NCBI GenBank assembly: GCA_965234685.1
Contig: OZ248539.1
Coordinates: 1,302,001-1,366,000, forward strand
Source of the DNA: Fimbriimonas planktonicus
GTDB taxonomy: Bacteria; Armatimonadota; Fimbriimonadia; Fimbriimonadales; Fimbriimonadaceae
Reading direction: 5' to 3'
DNA: 64,000 bases
The notes beneath the pieces were generated by a model. It was not told where the DNA came from and did no database searches. It saw nothing but the letters and a program-made list of their open reading frames with translations. A program made the translations under genes and the position numbers. Position 1 is the first letter of the stretch. Each line of letters opens with the position of its first letter. Below, piece after piece: positions 8,261 to 15,786 of the stretch.

Positions 8261-8905
8261 ATGATGCTGCGATTAGGTGCGGTTCACGATAGAATAGACC
8301 GCGCAGCCGAGTTCATGAATCGGGACCCGGCCGGGATCACCCTGATCGCGGTGAGCAAGACGCGGTCTATTCCCGAGTTGCAGGCGGCCTACGATCTTGG
8401 GCAACGACATTTTGGGGAGAGCAAGGTGCAAGAAGCTATCCCGAAGGTCGAGGCGCTTCCGAAGGACATCACTTGGCACTTCATTGGGCACCTGCAATCT
8501 AACAAAGCCAAGAAGTGCGCGGAGTACTTTTCGGTGATTCATTCCCTTTCCAGCGAAGGTCAACTGAAGGAAATCGAGAAGGGATCAAAGACGGTCGATG
8601 GGCTGATTGAGATCAACATCGCGGAAGAATCGCAAAAATCAGGAATTTTGCCAAGCGACCTTGATCAATTCGCGCTTTCAGCCCTACAATATAAGCGGAC
8701 TCGAATCCGTGGTCTTATGACCATTGGTCCTCAGGTTGACAACCCAGAAGATATGCGTCCTTGGTTTCGCACGTTGGCGAATCTAAGTGCGAGGATCGGA
8801 AGTGGTTGGAAAAGTATGGGGATGAGTTCAGATTTTGAGGTGGCAATCCAGGAAGGAGCCAGTCACATCAGGGTCGGCACTGCTCTCTTTGGCGAGCGGA
8901 TTTAG
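8261..8905 (+). CDS. PLP homeostasis protein, YggS/PROSC family
   Basis: Pyridoxal-phosphate-binding single-domain TIM-barrel protein of the YggS/PLPBP family, which buffers PLP and affects amino-acid metabolism. The PLP lysine is K33 in LIAVSKTRS. Other family stretches are LGQRHFGESKVQEAIPKV, WHFIGHLQSNKAK, IRGLMTIGP, and at the C-terminus GASHIRVGTALFGER. The length of 214 residues is slightly short for the family. It is followed 10 bases later by sepF, a pairing also seen in Gram-positives and cyanobacteria, which supports both calls. Confidence 0.93.
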   Translation: MMLRLGAVHDRIDRAAEFMNRDPAGITLIAVSKTRSIPELQAAYDLGQRHFGESKVQEAIPKVEALPKDITWHFIGHLQSNKAKKCAEYFSVIHSLSSEGQLKEIEKGSKTVDGLIEINIAEESQKSGILPSDLDQFALSALQYKRTRIRGLMTIGPQVDNPEDMRPWFRTLANLSARIGSGWKSMGMSSDFEVAIQEGASHIRVGTALFGERI

Positions 8906-8915
8906 AGAGGAAATC

Positions 8916-9314
8916 ATGGAAGAAATGGAACTTCAAGATCGTCCAGGTTGGATGAGCAAATTTACTGGCCTTTTTGGCACCAAAGACGAGGAAGCGATGC
9001 CTCAGTACCAAGACACCGCGACCGAGCCACGGCGCACTTACGCTTACACCGTTACCGTTCGAAAGGACATCATGACCTTCGAAGACGCCCGAGCCGTTGC
9101 AAACGGAATTAAGCGCGGCGAACAGCAGATCATTAATTTGAATGACACGGATGCTGGCATTCGACAGAAGGTTGTTGACTTCCTTTGCGGCGTGAACTAC
9201 GCTGAAGATGGCACCTGGGAAGAAATCGGAACGAACATTTACATGATCGCTCCGATGAATGCCTTCATCGAAGTAGCACCCGCTACTCCGCATTCCAACT
9301 CCGTTCGAAACTAA
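8916..9314 (+). CDS. sepF: Cell division protein SepF
   Basis: SepF binds FtsZ and tethers the Z ring to the membrane. The 132-residue product has a short N-terminal amphipathic segment (GWMSKFTGLFG) that would act as membrane anchor, a Pro/Gln linker, and the SepF domain. The domain contains TVTVRKDIMTFEDARAVANG, GEQQIINLNDTD, VVDFLCGVNYAEDG, and the final strand TNIYMIAPMNAFIE. The ATG at 8916 is chosen because AGAGGAAA stands just in front; the upstream part of the frame lies inside yggS. The location next to yggS is typical. Confidence 0.92.
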   Translation: MEEMELQDRPGWMSKFTGLFGTKDEEAMPQYQDTATEPRRTYAYTVTVRKDIMTFEDARAVANGIKRGEQQIINLNDTDAGIRQKVVDFLCGVNYAEDGTWEEIGTNIYMIAPMNAFIEVAPATPHSNSVRN

Positions 9315-9324
9315 CCGCCCGCCC

Positions 9325-9639
9325 ATGACCACTCGAGACCGCGTGTTCCGAGTGGTCAAACTTATTCCTCGCGGGAAGGTCCTTGGCTACGGCGATGTTG
9401 GGCAACTTCTTACCCCTAGCCTTAGCGGACTCCTTGTCGGTCGTGCCCTTGCTTCTGCACCGAGCGATGTTCCTTGGTGGCGCGTTGTCGGTCGGACCGG
9501 CGAACTTTTGGTTGCGAAGCGTGATCCCCAACTTGCCGTGGAGCAGCGATTGCGCTTGGAAAACGAAGGCGTGACGATGAACGAAGATCGGGTGGACATG
9601 GAAGCCCACCGGATCGATCCTTTTACGCTAGAAGACTAG
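9325..9639 (+). CDS. Alkyltransferase-like protein (ATL, MGMT fold without catalytic Cys)
   Basis: A 104-residue protein with only the DNA-binding domain of O6-alkylguanine-DNA alkyltransferases: RVFRVVKLIPRGKVLGYGDVG is the family helix-turn-helix entry and VGRALAS the recognition helix. The alkyl-acceptor motif PCHRV is replaced by PWWRV, with W51 in place of the cysteine and W52 in place of the histidine. ATL proteins cannot transfer the alkyl group; they bind alkylated guanine and flag it for nucleotide excision repair. The gene follows sepF by 10 bases and its end overlaps the convergent amidohydrolase gene by four bases. Confidence 0.88.
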   Translation: MTTRDRVFRVVKLIPRGKVLGYGDVGQLLTPSLSGLLVGRALASAPSDVPWWRVVGRTGELLVAKRDPQLAVEQRLRLENEGVTMNEDRVDMEAHRIDPFTLED

Positions 9640-10811
9640 CGCTTCCCTTCCCAAAGAACTTTGCCGTCGATGACGGTCGCGGTGCAATGGCTTGTGTATT
9701 CAAACGGGTCGCCGTCGAAGAGGGCGAGGTCGGCGTCTTTTCCTACCGCGAGCGAGCCAGTTCGCTTCTCGATTCCCAGCAACTTGGCGGCTCCCAGAGT
9801 GAGGCCGTTAAGCGCATCAGCATCCGATAGTCCATTTGCGACGGCCACGGCGGCTTCCATCAGGACCACGCGGACTTTCGGGACGTAGCCTTCAAAACCG
9901 GATGTGAAGGCAAACGAGATTCCGAGATTCTGCAGCTTTGCGGGGGTCTCGTAGGAGACGTTTTGCGCCTCGCCATACGGGCGTTGCATGAGGGGGTGGA
10001 TGAAGACGGGCACTTTTGCGGCTTTGAGTTCTGCCGCCATCGTGGTTGCTTCGGCTCCACCGTCCAGGACCATGTCGAAGCCGAATTCCTTCTTCAGCCG
10101 GAGGGCGGAAGCGATGTCTTGCGAGGTGTAGGCGGTTACCAGGAGTGGGATTTTCTTGGTGATGACGAGTTGCAGGGCATCTGCCTTTTGGCCCTTCGCG
10201 GTTCCAGCCTTCGCGGCACGCTGGGCGCCGCGGAAGACGTCTCGGAGTTCGGAAAGTTGCTTTGCGCGGGTGCCTGGTCCTCGCCCAAGGGAGCCGGGGC
10301 CGAGGGTGGCGAGGACGAACGACGGCGACTTGACGCTGTCGGCGTCCGGGGTTCGGCCGTGGAGTTTCACGACGAAGGTTTGTCCTGACATTAGGCTGCC
10401 CGCCGCGTGGCCGGTGTTTACGGTCGTAATTCCGTAGGACCGGACGTAGGAGATCAGCGCCTCGCGCGGGTTGTAGGCGTCCATGGCGCGGAGCTCGGGC
10501 TGGACGGCACCGCCGATGTCTTGCTGGTCTTGATCGTGGCCTTGCTGGTTGTAGATTCCGGTGAGGCCGAGGGTGCTTCGGGCGTCAATCAGGCCCGGCG
10601 TGACGACAGCGGCGCGGAGGACGCGGGTTCCGGTTGGGATCGTGACTTGATCGGCGGTGCCAACGGCCTTGATCTTGCCGTCCTCGATAAGAACCACGCC
10701 GTTTTTGATCGGGGCATCTTCTTGGGTGTGAAGAATTTCTGCGCGGATGGCGAGGGTTTCTGCCGCCGGAGTTGGCGAAAGAATGGCGAGGGCGGCGAAG
10801 AGGGTGATCAT
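9636..10811 (-). CDS. Amidohydrolase-family protein lacking the HxH metal motif
   Basis: A 391-residue secreted amidohydrolase-like protein. It begins with a signal peptide (MITLFAALAILSPTPAAE), then the small beta-sandwich part with LIEDGKIKAVG, the barrel start TPGLIDARSTLGLTG, and the C-terminal GLTLGAAKLLGIEKRTGSLAVGKDADLALFDGDPF typical of the superfamily. The HxH after the first strand is absent: R78 and T80 occupy the His positions, and FTSGFEG stands where the active paralogue has IHTDDG. It is probably not a standard metal hydrolase. The start is the ATG at 10811, one base after the stop of the upstream paralogue. Confidence 0.88.
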   Translation of the reverse strand: MITLFAALAILSPTPAAETLAIRAEILHTQEDAPIKNGVVLIEDGKIKAVGTADQVTIPTGTRVLRAAVVTPGLIDARSTLGLTGIYNQQGHDQDQQDIGGAVQPELRAMDAYNPREALISYVRSYGITTVNTGHAAGSLMSGQTFVVKLHGRTPDADSVKSPSFVLATLGPGSLGRGPGTRAKQLSELRDVFRGAQRAAKAGTAKGQKADALQLVITKKIPLLVTAYTSQDIASALRLKKEFGFDMVLDGGAEATTMAAELKAAKVPVFIHPLMQRPYGEAQNVSYETPAKLQNLGISFAFTSGFEGYVPKVRVVLMEAAVAVANGLSDADALNGLTLGAAKLLGIEKRTGSLAVGKDADLALFDGDPFEYTSHCTATVIDGKVLWEGKR

Positions 10812-10812
10812 G

Positions 10813-12099
10813 TTAGTTGCCACCTTTGCAGCAGAGATAGGGCTCGACGGCGTGACCGGCTCCCGGGCCGCCGACCGCGTAGACCCGCATTTTCGGGTCG
10901 TTGAAGTCGAAGCGGAGGGCGCCTTCGACGAAGGTTTGGAGGACGCGGGTTCGGGTGGCGAAGGGTGATCCGGAGAGGACGACGAAATCGGCATCTTTTC
11001 CGGGCTCTAGGGATCCAACCCGCTTTTCGAGGCCGAGCATTTCGGCTCCGCTAAGGGTGAGGGCGCGCAGGGCGCCGGATTCGGTCATTCCGCCTCGGAC
11101 GGCGTAGGCTGCAGAACGCAGGAAGAGGCGACTTTCGGTGATTCCGTCGTCGGTGTGGATCGCAATGTTGACGCCTTGACGTTCAAGGACGCGACCGGTT
11201 TCCGAAGAGTAATTGACGGCTTCGAGCTTTCCGCCGGGAGCGTCGAGGACGATGATGCTGCACGGCGTGTTGGTCTTGGCGATTTCGTCGGCGACGAGGA
11301 TGCCTTCGGAAACGTGCTGGAGCACGACTTTCAGACCGAACTCTTGCTTCAACCGGAGCACGGCGAGGATGTCATCGGCGCGGTGGGTATGGTGCTGGAC
11401 GATTCGCTTCCCTTCTAGCGCTTCAACCATTGCGTCAAGGCCGGGGTCGCGGTCGGGGGCTTCGCCTTCTTTCTTCGCTTCCCAGTCCTTCCACTTCTTT
11501 TGGTAGTCCTTGGCCTCTTGGAATTTTTGGCGGATGAGTGCAGCGGATTTGCTTCGGGTTCCAGGGAATGGTGGGGTACCGATGGGGTTGGTACCGTTGG
11601 CCATTTTGAGGCCACCGTAGATCCAGCCGTTCTCGCCGAGGATGAAGAGGTCGTCGACGGTGCGGGCTTTTCGGTTCTTGGCGTAAAGGGTTTGTCCGCT
11701 CATCAGGTGGCCGGAGCCGGGCATGATGTTGATCGTGGTCAGACCGCCAGCAGCGGCTCGGATGAAGTCGGGGTTTTGGACGTCGATGCCTTCCCAGACC
11801 TTCGCGTCGGGCTGGATCGGGCTCGATTCATCCGCACCGTCCCCGCCGCCGACATGGCTGTGGGTGTCAACGAGGCCGGGGATCAGGACTTTTCCGTTCA
11901 GATCCACTCGCTTGGCATCGGCGGGGATGGTTACGGACCCTGCCGCGCCGACGGACTCGATCTTGTTCCCTCGGATGAGGAGGACTCCGCGTTCAATTTT
12001 GGGACCAGAGACCGGATAGATGACCGCGTTTTCGTACACGGTCACCGGCTCTGTTTGTGGCGCAAGCAGGCAAAGTCCTGCCGCGAGGGCAAATAGCAT
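10813..12099 (-). CDS. Secreted metal-dependent amidohydrolase (imidazolonepropionase-like)
   Basis: A 428-residue amidohydrolase with a short signal sequence (MLFALAAGLCLLAP). The metal ligands look intact: HSH at residues 80-82 in PGLVDTHSHVGG, HHTHRADD near residue 244, VLQHVSEG, and IHTDDG near 330. The C-terminal signature LTLSGAEMLGLEKRVGSLEPGKDADFVVL is typical. Members hydrolyse cyclic amides or peptides; the substrate here is unknown. It forms a coupled pair with the degenerate paralogue downstream, which begins one base after its stop. The pair may work as a hetero-oligomer in the periplasm. Confidence 0.9.
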   Translation of the reverse strand: MLFALAAGLCLLAPQTEPVTVYENAVIYPVSGPKIERGVLLIRGNKIESVGAAGSVTIPADAKRVDLNGKVLIPGLVDTHSHVGGGDGADESSPIQPDAKVWEGIDVQNPDFIRAAAGGLTTINIMPGSGHLMSGQTLYAKNRKARTVDDLFILGENGWIYGGLKMANGTNPIGTPPFPGTRSKSAALIRQKFQEAKDYQKKWKDWEAKKEGEAPDRDPGLDAMVEALEGKRIVQHHTHRADDILAVLRLKQEFGLKVVLQHVSEGILVADEIAKTNTPCSIIVLDAPGGKLEAVNYSSETGRVLERQGVNIAIHTDDGITESRLFLRSAAYAVRGGMTESGALRALTLSGAEMLGLEKRVGSLEPGKDADFVVLSGSPFATRTRVLQTFVEGALRFDFNDPKMRVYAVGGPGAGHAVEPYLCCKGGN

Positions 12100-12130
12100 G
12101 GCCCTATTATCTCCAATCAGCTGTGATACG

Positions 12131-13393
12131 TCACTTCTGAACGCGCAACGGTCCCGCGTCCGAGCCTGGAGCAGGTTTCAGACCTACTCGCTCGTACCCG
12201 CGTTTGATGGCGGGGTGGCTCATGGTGAGTTTGTGAATGAGCCCGGTTCGATGTGCTTCGATGCCGAGCATCATCATGCCGAGGTCGATGCCGATGACGT
12301 CGGGTCCGATCCAGTTCTGGTTCGGGTTGTAGCCATTCGGAAAACCGTACTTGCCCCAGGCCGCAGGATGATTCTTTCGCATGGCTTCGGCGAAAGCTAG
12401 TGATTCCTTTGGCGTGAAAGGCATGCTGGCGACCGCGGAGGTTGGCGTGATGGTTCCGTTATCGTCGATCCAGCCCGGTGCGCCGAAGGCGTTGTAGCCG
12501 CCGGGGTGATCGCAAGCGCTGAGGCCCCAGAAGTCGGCTCCGTAGCCTTTGAAGTTCTTCGGATTGTCGATGCAGTATTGGCGGTTCGCTAAGGTGGCGT
12601 TCTTCGTGCTGACGAAATAACTTACGCCGAGCTTATCTCGCATTCCTTTGAAGCTAAAGAAGCCTTCCGACATTTGGTGGATGAAGAGCGGGCCACCGGT
12701 GATGAATTCGATGCCCTTGTAGGTCTCGTACTTTCGGCCGATCGTTTCCCATCCGTCGGTGCGGATGTCGCTGAGGCCGCAACCCATGATGTACAGCATC
12801 TTTTCTTCGCTGTACTGCGCAGACCACCGGCCGCTGAGGAAGCCTTCTTCGGGTTTCCAACCGTGACCAATGAGCGTTTCGTTCGGCTTTTTGCCGCCGT
12901 CGGTGAGCGCCCACTTCCAGTCAATCCGATTCCAGAACCTTTCGGAAAGTTGGGTGATCTCTTTATCTTTCCAATAGCGTTCTGCAGCGAAAACTCCCGC
13001 CAAAAGAATCGAGGTATCGATTGTGCTCGCTTCGGACTTCCATTCACGCTTGCCGGTTTCCCAGTTGACAAAGTGATAAAGCCAGCCTCGCTCGCCTTCG
13101 ACTAAGTCGTTAATCGACTTCAGCGTCGTGACGGTTCGCTTCTTGGCATCGGCGCGATTCATCCACTTTCGCTCGGTTCCGATGACGTACGCGGTTAATG
13201 CGAAACCCGTGGAGGCAGCACTGGCAACGGTGTACGCATCGCCACCGGCTTTGTTGATCGCCCGGTCCTTCGTTAGGCCAGTTTTTGGATGCGAATGCTC
13301 AACAAAGAAATCGAATGCCCGGCGCTGGAGGTCATCCAGTAGCGCAGGACCGGAGCTAGTGACGCCGTAACAGAGAGCAGAGAGGACAATCAT
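12131..13393 (-). CDS. PF10091-type glycan hydrolase (glycoamylase-like, possibly GH144)
   Basis: The 420-residue (alpha/alpha)6-barrel protein resembles the glucoamylase-like conserved domain found in GH144 beta-1,2-glucanases and in cyclic-glucan synthases. Family-like stretches are LLDDLQRRAFDFFVEHSHPKTGLTKDR at the N-terminus, ASTGFALTAY, RGWLYHFVNWETGKR, SEASTIDTSILLAG, WSAQYSEEKMLYIMGCGLS, and ITPTSAVASMPFTPKES. The acid EASTIDT near residue 121 is a plausible catalytic region. A weak hydrophobic start (MIVLSALCYGVTSS) may be a truncated signal peptide. No ribosome binding site precedes the ATG, and a terminator hairpin lies only about 17 bases upstream, so the exact start is uncertain. 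Confidence 0.8.
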   Translation of the reverse strand: MIVLSALCYGVTSSGPALLDDLQRRAFDFFVEHSHPKTGLTKDRAINKAGGDAYTVASAASTGFALTAYVIGTERKWMNRADAKKRTVTTLKSINDLVEGERGWLYHFVNWETGKREWKSEASTIDTSILLAGVFAAERYWKDKEITQLSERFWNRIDWKWALTDGGKKPNETLIGHGWKPEEGFLSGRWSAQYSEEKMLYIMGCGLSDIRTDGWETIGRKYETYKGIEFITGGPLFIHQMSEGFFSFKGMRDKLGVSYFVSTKNATLANRQYCIDNPKNFKGYGADFWGLSACDHPGGYNAFGAPGWIDDNGTITPTSAVASMPFTPKESLAFAEAMRKNHPAAWGKYGFPNGYNPNQNWIGPDVIGIDLGMMMLGIEAHRTGLIHKLTMSHPAIKRGYERVGLKPAPGSDAGPLRVQK

Positions 13394-13405
13394 GAATTCG
13401 TTGGT

Positions 13406-13444
13406 GAAAAATTGGAGCTACGCGATTGCCGCGTAGCTCCAATT
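13406..13444 (-). terminator. Intrinsic terminator of the prepilin gene
   Basis: A perfect 15-base inverted repeat (13410-13424 with 13430-13444, five-base loop ATTGC) is followed on the minus strand by five T. It lies seven bases beyond the stop of the prepilin-like gene and just before the PF10091 hydrolase, so the hydrolase is either separately transcribed or attenuated. Confidence 0.8.
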
Positions 13445-13450
13445 AGATTC

Positions 13451-14266
13451 TCAGCGCAGACTGGCAGGAATGGTCTGGCAGAACGTGTCAACCCAGGTGA
13501 CTTCACCGAGACCGCCATAAGCGGGCAGCTGGTTTCGGACATAGCCCCACATGTTTCGCTGATCATCTCGTCCACACATTGCGCTGTTGGCAGCTCGCTT
13601 AGCGTGGCTGTCGTGGAAGATGAGGACCATTGCCTTGTCATCCCACTTGTCGCCTGCCCATGGCCAGTCGCCGATCGTTCCGGTGATCGGGTCCCAGTCA
13701 TCGCGGTTCCAGTCAAGCCATGGGCCGGTGTCAACCCAAGCTCGCTTATGCTCGGCAATGAGCAGGGTGCCCGCTGGTTCCTCGACCTGAGTAGAACTCA
13801 TCGAGGTCGTGCCCCAGCTTTGCGTGAAAAGCCATGGCGCATCGAACAAGGCGTAGCCTCGACCTAAGGCTGGAGCGATAACGTTGAGGCCTCGCGATGC
13901 TTGGTATGCAGGATCTGAAGTGTCGTCAGGCAACTTTGCCTTCGCGTTTACCGGATCGGTAAACAACTGAATGTTTTTGATGTATGGGAACGTGACCTGC
14001 TTCCAGCTGAGTTCGCCAGGAAGTCCGGTCGGGCCGAAGCCATTAAATCGACGAATTGGATAGACATCATCGTAATCCGAGATGTACATCTGAATTGCGG
14101 TGCCAATCTGCTTCATGTTGCTGATTGACTGGGTTGCTTTTGCTGCCGCCTTTGCTTGAGCGAAGACCGGGAAAAGGATAGCGGCAAGAATCGCGATGAT
14201 CGCGATAACTACGAGAAGTTCAATGAGCGTGAACGCTTTGTTCTTGGATTGCATATGGAATCTCAT
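13451..14266 (-). CDS. Prepilin-like protein with DUF1559-type C-terminus
   Basis: Secreted pseudopilin-like protein of about 271 residues. The class III leader is SKNKA^FTLIELLVVIAIIAILAAILFPVFAQA, with Ala at -1 instead of the usual Gly, Phe at +1 and Glu at +5. The mature part contains SNMKQIGTAIQMYISDYDDVYP and later HDSHAKRAANSAMCGRD, in the style of the large DUF1559 prepilin-like family of Planctomycetes and Armatimonadota. The preferred start is the ATG at 14266, which overlaps the lacI stop (ATGA); an alternative ATG at 14254 gives a shorter leader. It likely serves as a surface or matrix protein under control of the coupled LacI-type regulator. Confidence 0.85.
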   Translation of the reverse strand: MRFHMQSKNKAFTLIELLVVIAIIAILAAILFPVFAQAKAAAKATQSISNMKQIGTAIQMYISDYDDVYPIRRFNGFGPTGLPGELSWKQVTFPYIKNIQLFTDPVNAKAKLPDDTSDPAYQASRGLNVIAPALGRGYALFDAPWLFTQSWGTTSMSSTQVEEPAGTLLIAEHKRAWVDTGPWLDWNRDDWDPITGTIGDWPWAGDKWDDKAMVLIFHDSHAKRAANSAMCGRDDQRNMWGYVRNQLPAYGGLGEVTWVDTFCQTIPASLR

Positions 14267-15300
14267 CTTTGAGGTGACAGTTGGCATGGCGCGGTTGAGG
14301 CGCGAACGTCGATTTGAGGAGGAAAAACGATTTGGTCCATTTCTGGAATCTGGCCACGCATCAGGGTCGTGAGCATGCGAGTTGCAGTACGCGCCATGAC
14401 GGTGATCGGCTGACGGATGCTGGTGAGGTTTGGAGACACGCGCAAACAGGCCGAAGTACTGTCAAATCCCACAATGCTGAGATCGCGCGGAATGTTAAGG
14501 CCTAAGTTTGTCGCGAGGCTCATGCATTGAAAAGCAACATCGTCCGACCACACAAAGAGCGCGGTTGGGCGATCCGGACGCTGCATCAAATTGATGAAAT
14601 CCTCCGGTTGGTCCAGAGGGCTATACATGACGACAATATCGCGATCGTCGATTCGAGCTCCGGCACTGCGAACGGTCGCCACAAAGCCATTCTTTCGATC
14701 GGTGGCATCAACCGAGTTCTCCGAACCAGCGATCATCGCGAAGTGACGGTGGCCCAATCCCAGCAAATGCTGCGCAGCGAGCCTTCCGCCCGAGTAGTTG
14801 TCCGTGTCTACAAAGGGAACGCCGACTTCGTCGGGCCGACTAAAGAAGCTGACTATGGGCAACCGTCGATCTTTGAGCGCTTTGATAAGCGGGTCTCCAG
14901 CATCTCGAAGAATCAGTGCGCCGTCAACACGGCCACTCGCAAGGTAACTGGCATCAGAATCTGGGTTTTCCGCAGCGTTGGTGTGAAGCATTACGTCGAC
15001 TCGCTGCTCAACTCCCTCTTCGCAGACACCCCGCAAAACCTCTGGAATGAAGCTTGAAGTACTGGCAAAGTAGCTTGCTCCTTGAAACACAATCGCGATT
15101 GCATTAGTTCGTCGTTGCGCAAGCATCTGCCCGACAGCATTCGCAGTATAGTTGAGGGACCTGGCGGTGTTGATAATGCGCTGACTCGTGGCTTCGCTTA
15201 TTCCGCGCTCACGCGCTCTGCCGTTGAGCACATAGCTCACCGTAACTTTTCCGACTCCGGCTTCGCGGGCTACATCCCCGATTGTCGTTCTTCGCATCAT
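14263..15300 (-). CDS. LacI-family transcriptional regulator
   Basis: A 345-residue regulator. The N-terminal LacI helix-turn-helix is TTIGDVAREAGVGKVTVSYVLNG, with a hinge ARSLNYTANAVGQMLAQRRT. The periplasmic-binding-like sensor domain follows: NAIAIVFQG, the family phrase GRVDGALILR, the DNYSGGRLAAQHLLGLGHRHFAMI helix, and LSIVGFDSTSACLRVSPNLTSIRQP. The ligand is probably a sugar but cannot be inferred. A near-palindrome directly in front of the ATG (15303-15316) suggests autoregulation, and a better copy precedes the small lipoprotein gene upstream. It is coupled by ATGA to the prepilin gene. Confidence 0.92.
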   Translation of the reverse strand: MMRRTTIGDVAREAGVGKVTVSYVLNGRARERGISEATSQRIINTARSLNYTANAVGQMLAQRRTNAIAIVFQGASYFASTSSFIPEVLRGVCEEGVEQRVDVMLHTNAAENPDSDASYLASGRVDGALILRDAGDPLIKALKDRRLPIVSFFSRPDEVGVPFVDTDNYSGGRLAAQHLLGLGHRHFAMIAGSENSVDATDRKNGFVATVRSAGARIDDRDIVVMYSPLDQPEDFINLMQRPDRPTALFVWSDDVAFQCMSLATNLGLNIPRDLSIVGFDSTSACLRVSPNLTSIRQPITVMARTATRMLTTLMRGQIPEMDQIVFPPQIDVRASTAPCQLSPQR

Positions 15301-15302
15301 TG

Positions 15303-15316
15303 CTGAACCGTTTCAG
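15303..15316. promoter_or_regulatory. Candidate LacI-family operator before the regulator gene
   Basis: CTGAACCGTTTCAG is a near-palindrome with five-base perfect outer arms (CTGAA/TTCAG) and a central CG step, the format of LacI-family operators. It ends three bases before the regulator's ATG, fitting negative autoregulation. One asymmetric position per half-site. Confidence 0.6.
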
Positions 15317-15355
15317 TATTGCCTGGACACACGATAAGAAGTGAAGCCGAGGTCC

Positions 15356-15658
15356 TTACTGGGGTACGCCTGTGCCTCGGCCAGAAGTGGGCGGATTTTT
15401 GATCATTTCCCAGTATTTCTTAGCATGGTCCTCGGTTTTGACTTCAAACGTATTTATGAACTTCTGCTTGTCGTCTGCGGATAAAGCATCGAAATTGCCG
15501 CTAGCTTTGTCAAAGAGTTCCTTTCTGGTCTTGCCGTTTTCTTCTGCGGTGGCCATGTAGCCTTTGTCAAGCTCACCAGTTTCCGGTCCGCCACACCCAG
15601 TAAGAAAAATCAGGGGCATGAGCAAGGCTGCTCCTAGGAAGGCTACGTTGACTTTCAT
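15356..15658 (-). CDS. Small lipoprotein upstream of lacI-type regulator
   Basis: A 100-residue lipoprotein. The signal peptide is MKVNVAFLGAALLMPLIFLTGC, with lipobox LTGC and the modified cysteine at residue 22. The mature part is short, charged and predicted helical (ELFDKASGNFDALSADDKQKFINTFEVKTEDHAKKYWEMI when read in pieces), ending in a Gly/Pro-rich tail. No family is recognised. A perfect 12-base palindrome of LacI type lies 15-26 bases upstream of the ATG, so it is probably regulated by the LacI-type protein 55 bases downstream, and may be co-transcribed with it. Confidence 0.8.
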   Translation of the reverse strand: MKVNVAFLGAALLMPLIFLTGCGGPETGELDKGYMATAEENGKTRKELFDKASGNFDALSADDKQKFINTFEVKTEDHAKKYWEMIKNPPTSGRGTGVPQ

Positions 15659-15672
15659 ATCAACAGTTTAGG

Positions 15673-15684
15673 TGAACCGGTTCA
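15673..15684. promoter_or_regulatory. Candidate LacI-family operator before the lipoprotein gene
   Basis: TGAACCGGTTCA is a perfect 12-base palindrome with the central CG of LacI/PurR-type operators. It shares the CTGAAC core with the site in front of the regulator gene and lies 15-26 bases before the lipoprotein start, where bound repressor would block transcription. Confidence 0.65.
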
Positions 15685-15786
15685 GATTGTCAACCCTGCC
15701 AACCAAATTTTAAGAATGGAGCTCAGAGCAAGCCGGAAAAACCGGCCTGATGGGCAGGGCAGAGCGATGAGATCGCGGATGTCAAA

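Noticed and set aside
15732..15746. Short hairpin GCCGG-AAAAA-CCGGC after dapE
   Set aside because: Only five base pairs and no T run; too weak to call a terminator.
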